Source: Verrucomicrobia bacterium 12-59-8 (GTDB taxonomy: Bacteria > Verrucomicrobiota > Verrucomicrobiae > Verrucomicrobiales > Verrucomicrobiaceae). Taken from it: a stretch of DNA of 6,728 nt. The translations under genes and the position numbers were made by a program. Below are positions 5,698 to 6,728 of this stretch, piece by piece. The notes under the pieces are model-generated. The model was not told where the DNA came from. It made no database searches and saw nothing but the letters and a program-made list of their open reading frames with translations. The number at the start of each line of letters is the position of its first letter. Position 1 is the stretch's first letter. Location: the NCBI GenBank assembly GCA_002279765.1, contig NCCR01000238.1, positions 2,030 to 8,757 on the forward strand, given 5' to 3'.

Positions 5698-6564
5698 ATG
5701 CGCATCCTGTTTTTTCTATTTGTTTTCACCGCCGCCCTGCAGGCTCAGACAGCGGAGCTCGACACATACATCGAGGTGCGCTCCGGCACACTGCCCATCA
5801 TTCTCACGGTGCCTCACGGCGGCAGCTTGAAACCGTCGAACGTATTGGCGCGCCGCTACGGTGTCACCGGCACGGATTCCAACACGATCCCGCTGAGCGA
5901 GATGATCATCGAAGAACTGGAGAAGCGCTACGGCGGCAAACCGCACGCCATCATCTCGCGCCTGCACCGCACAAAACTCGACCCGAACCGCGAACTCGAA
6001 GAAGCCGCGCAAGGTGATCCCACGGCAGTGGCAGCCTGGCACCGCTTTCATGACAGCGCGCAAAAAGCCTGCAACACCGTGATGAAAAAGAGCGGCATGG
6101 GCCTGCTGCTGGACATCCACGGCCACCGCCATCTCGATCAGCGGGTCGAACTGGGCTACCTGATCAAAGCGGACCTGTTGAAGCAGTCCGATGCTGTATT
6201 GAACGCGGATGCGGCCCTGATCGCATCCACCAGCATCCGCGATCTCGACAAGCGCTCACCCCAAAGTTTTGCCGAACTGGTGCGCGGACCGCAGAGCCTG
6301 GGAGGCCTGCTGGAGTACCGCGGCTTTCGCTGCCTGCCGAGTCCGTCCAAAGCGAACCCGGCCTTTCTGGCAGGCTACTACAGCGGCGTGTATGACATCA
6401 CCGCGCACGGCTCCAGCAATGGCGGCACGGTGAGCGCGGTCCAGGTGGAGTGCCCTTGGAACAATGTGCGTGACTTTCCTGAGAATCAGCGCCGCTTTGC
6501 CATAGCGCTGGCGGATTCACTCGGCGTTTACTTTGAGGTTCACTTTGGCCGGAAGCTGAAGTGA
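5698..6564 (+). CDS. Exported N-formylglutamate amidohydrolase-like protein
   Basis: The 288-residue protein starts at the ATG at 5698 with a signal peptide (MRILFFLFVFTAALQA, then QTAEL). An in-frame ATG at 5635 would bury this hydrophobic stretch 21 residues in and overlap the divergent gene, so it is disfavoured. The mature part fits the N-formylglutamate amidohydrolase family (FGase, PF05013-like): LTVPHGG with His40, Asp60 in TGTDSNT, the long motif SRLHRTKLDPNRE (87-99) matching the family's R...DLNR, and LLLDIHGHRH with Asp139 and His141, followed by VELGYL. The His and acidic residues are probably zinc ligands and catalytic residues of a metallo-amidohydrolase. The founding enzyme HutG removes formate from N-formylglutamate in cytoplasmic histidine breakdown. 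Here there are no hut genes nearby and the protein is exported, so another amide substrate in the periplasm is more likely. Its 3' end overlaps the convergent gene at the window edge by 48 bases. Confidence 0.85.
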   Translation: MRILFFLFVFTAALQAQTAELDTYIEVRSGTLPIILTVPHGGSLKPSNVLARRYGVTGTDSNTIPLSEMIIEELEKRYGGKPHAIISRLHRTKLDPNRELEEAAQGDPTAVAAWHRFHDSAQKACNTVMKKSGMGLLLDIHGHRHLDQRVELGYLIKADLLKQSDAVLNADAALIASTSIRDLDKRSPQSFAELVRGPQSLGGLLEYRGFRCLPSPSKANPAFLAGYYSGVYDITAHGSSNGGTVSAVQVECPWNNVRDFPENQRRFAIALADSLGVYFEVHFGRKLK

Positions 6565-6728
6565 GCGTTCGGTCTTCGGCTGCGGTTGCACTGGCTCAGC
6601 CTCTTTGAGTTTGTCCCAGCCGGCATCAGTGATTTCTGTCTGCACACTGAACGCACGAATCTCCGCAGGCGTGCTGGAAGCCCAGTCAATGGGGATGCGC
6701 TCATCGCACAACCCCCGGCGATGCAGCC
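6517..6728 (-). CDS. 3' end of an unrecognised minus-strand gene
   Basis: On the minus strand a frame is open from the window edge to a TGA at 6519-6517, giving about 69 residues (LHRRGLCDERIPIDWAS..., then TEITDAGWDKLKEAE, then a Pro/Gln/Lys-rich tail ending NLKVNAE). The first two thirds look like a folded domain and the end like a flexible tail. I do not recognise the family. A TTG at 6711 could be a start, but the frame continues unbroken upstream, so a truncated larger gene is more likely. The last 48 bases overlap the 3' end of the amidohydrolase-like gene on the other strand, which lowers confidence slightly; the 164 bases outside the overlap hold no better frame that I can see. Confidence 0.5.
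   Translation of the reverse strand, partial: LHRRGLCDERIPIDWASSTPAEIRAFSVQTEITDAGWDKLKEAEPVQPQPKTERSLQLPAKVNLKVNAE

Noticed and set aside
5698..6564. Assignment as hutG in a histidine utilisation operon
   Set aside because: It has a signal peptide and no hut genes are adjacent, so the symbol would overstate the evidence.

Overview
The window looks like chromosomal DNA from a member of the Planctomycetota-Verrucomicrobiota group, most likely a Verrucomicrobiota bacterium. That is an inference from protein families: a DUF1549/DUF1553 (PSCyt2/PSD1) protein, an exported PQQ-type beta-propeller opening with a WPEWRGP motif, a two-domain GxDLY/SGNH hydrolase, and generally high GC (60-67% in lines I counted by hand). 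I see no tRNA, rRNA, CRISPR array, insertion sequence or phage gene.

Layout. Positions 2-2035 (+) hold the 3' part of a large DUF1549/DUF1553 protein whose start lies upstream of the window. After a 52-base gap with a small inverted repeat comes a decayed type II toxin-antitoxin pair (2088-2528, +): the antitoxin is frameshifted and the PIN-domain toxin is cut to about half length. Next is an exported SGNH/GDSL-type hydrolase (2590-3714, +). Tail-to-tail with it, six bases away, is an apparently intact toxin-antitoxin operon on the minus strand (antitoxin 4295-4056, ParE/RelE-type toxin 4059-3721). Its two genes share an ATGA overlap. Upstream of it on the same strand is the exported beta-propeller gene (5643-4345). 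This gene diverges, across 54 bases, from an exported N-formylglutamate-amidohydrolase-like protein (5698-6564, +). The right edge holds the 3' end of an unrecognised minus-strand gene, which overlaps the amidohydrolase gene tail-to-tail.

How it fits together. The three complete non-toxin genes all begin with a clear signal peptide, so this is a neighbourhood of envelope or secreted proteins. Nothing in the sequence ties them into one pathway. The two toxin-antitoxin loci flank the SGNH gene, one dead and one intact, and the intact toxin gene has visibly lower GC (about 47%). This points to insertion and turnover of small accessory modules between housekeeping-like exported genes. I found no convincing new multi-gene system. 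The items most worth a second look are the doubly broken TA remnant, the exported amidohydrolase, the unrecognised antitoxin family, and the GC-rich hairpin inside the toxin gene just past the SGNH stop.
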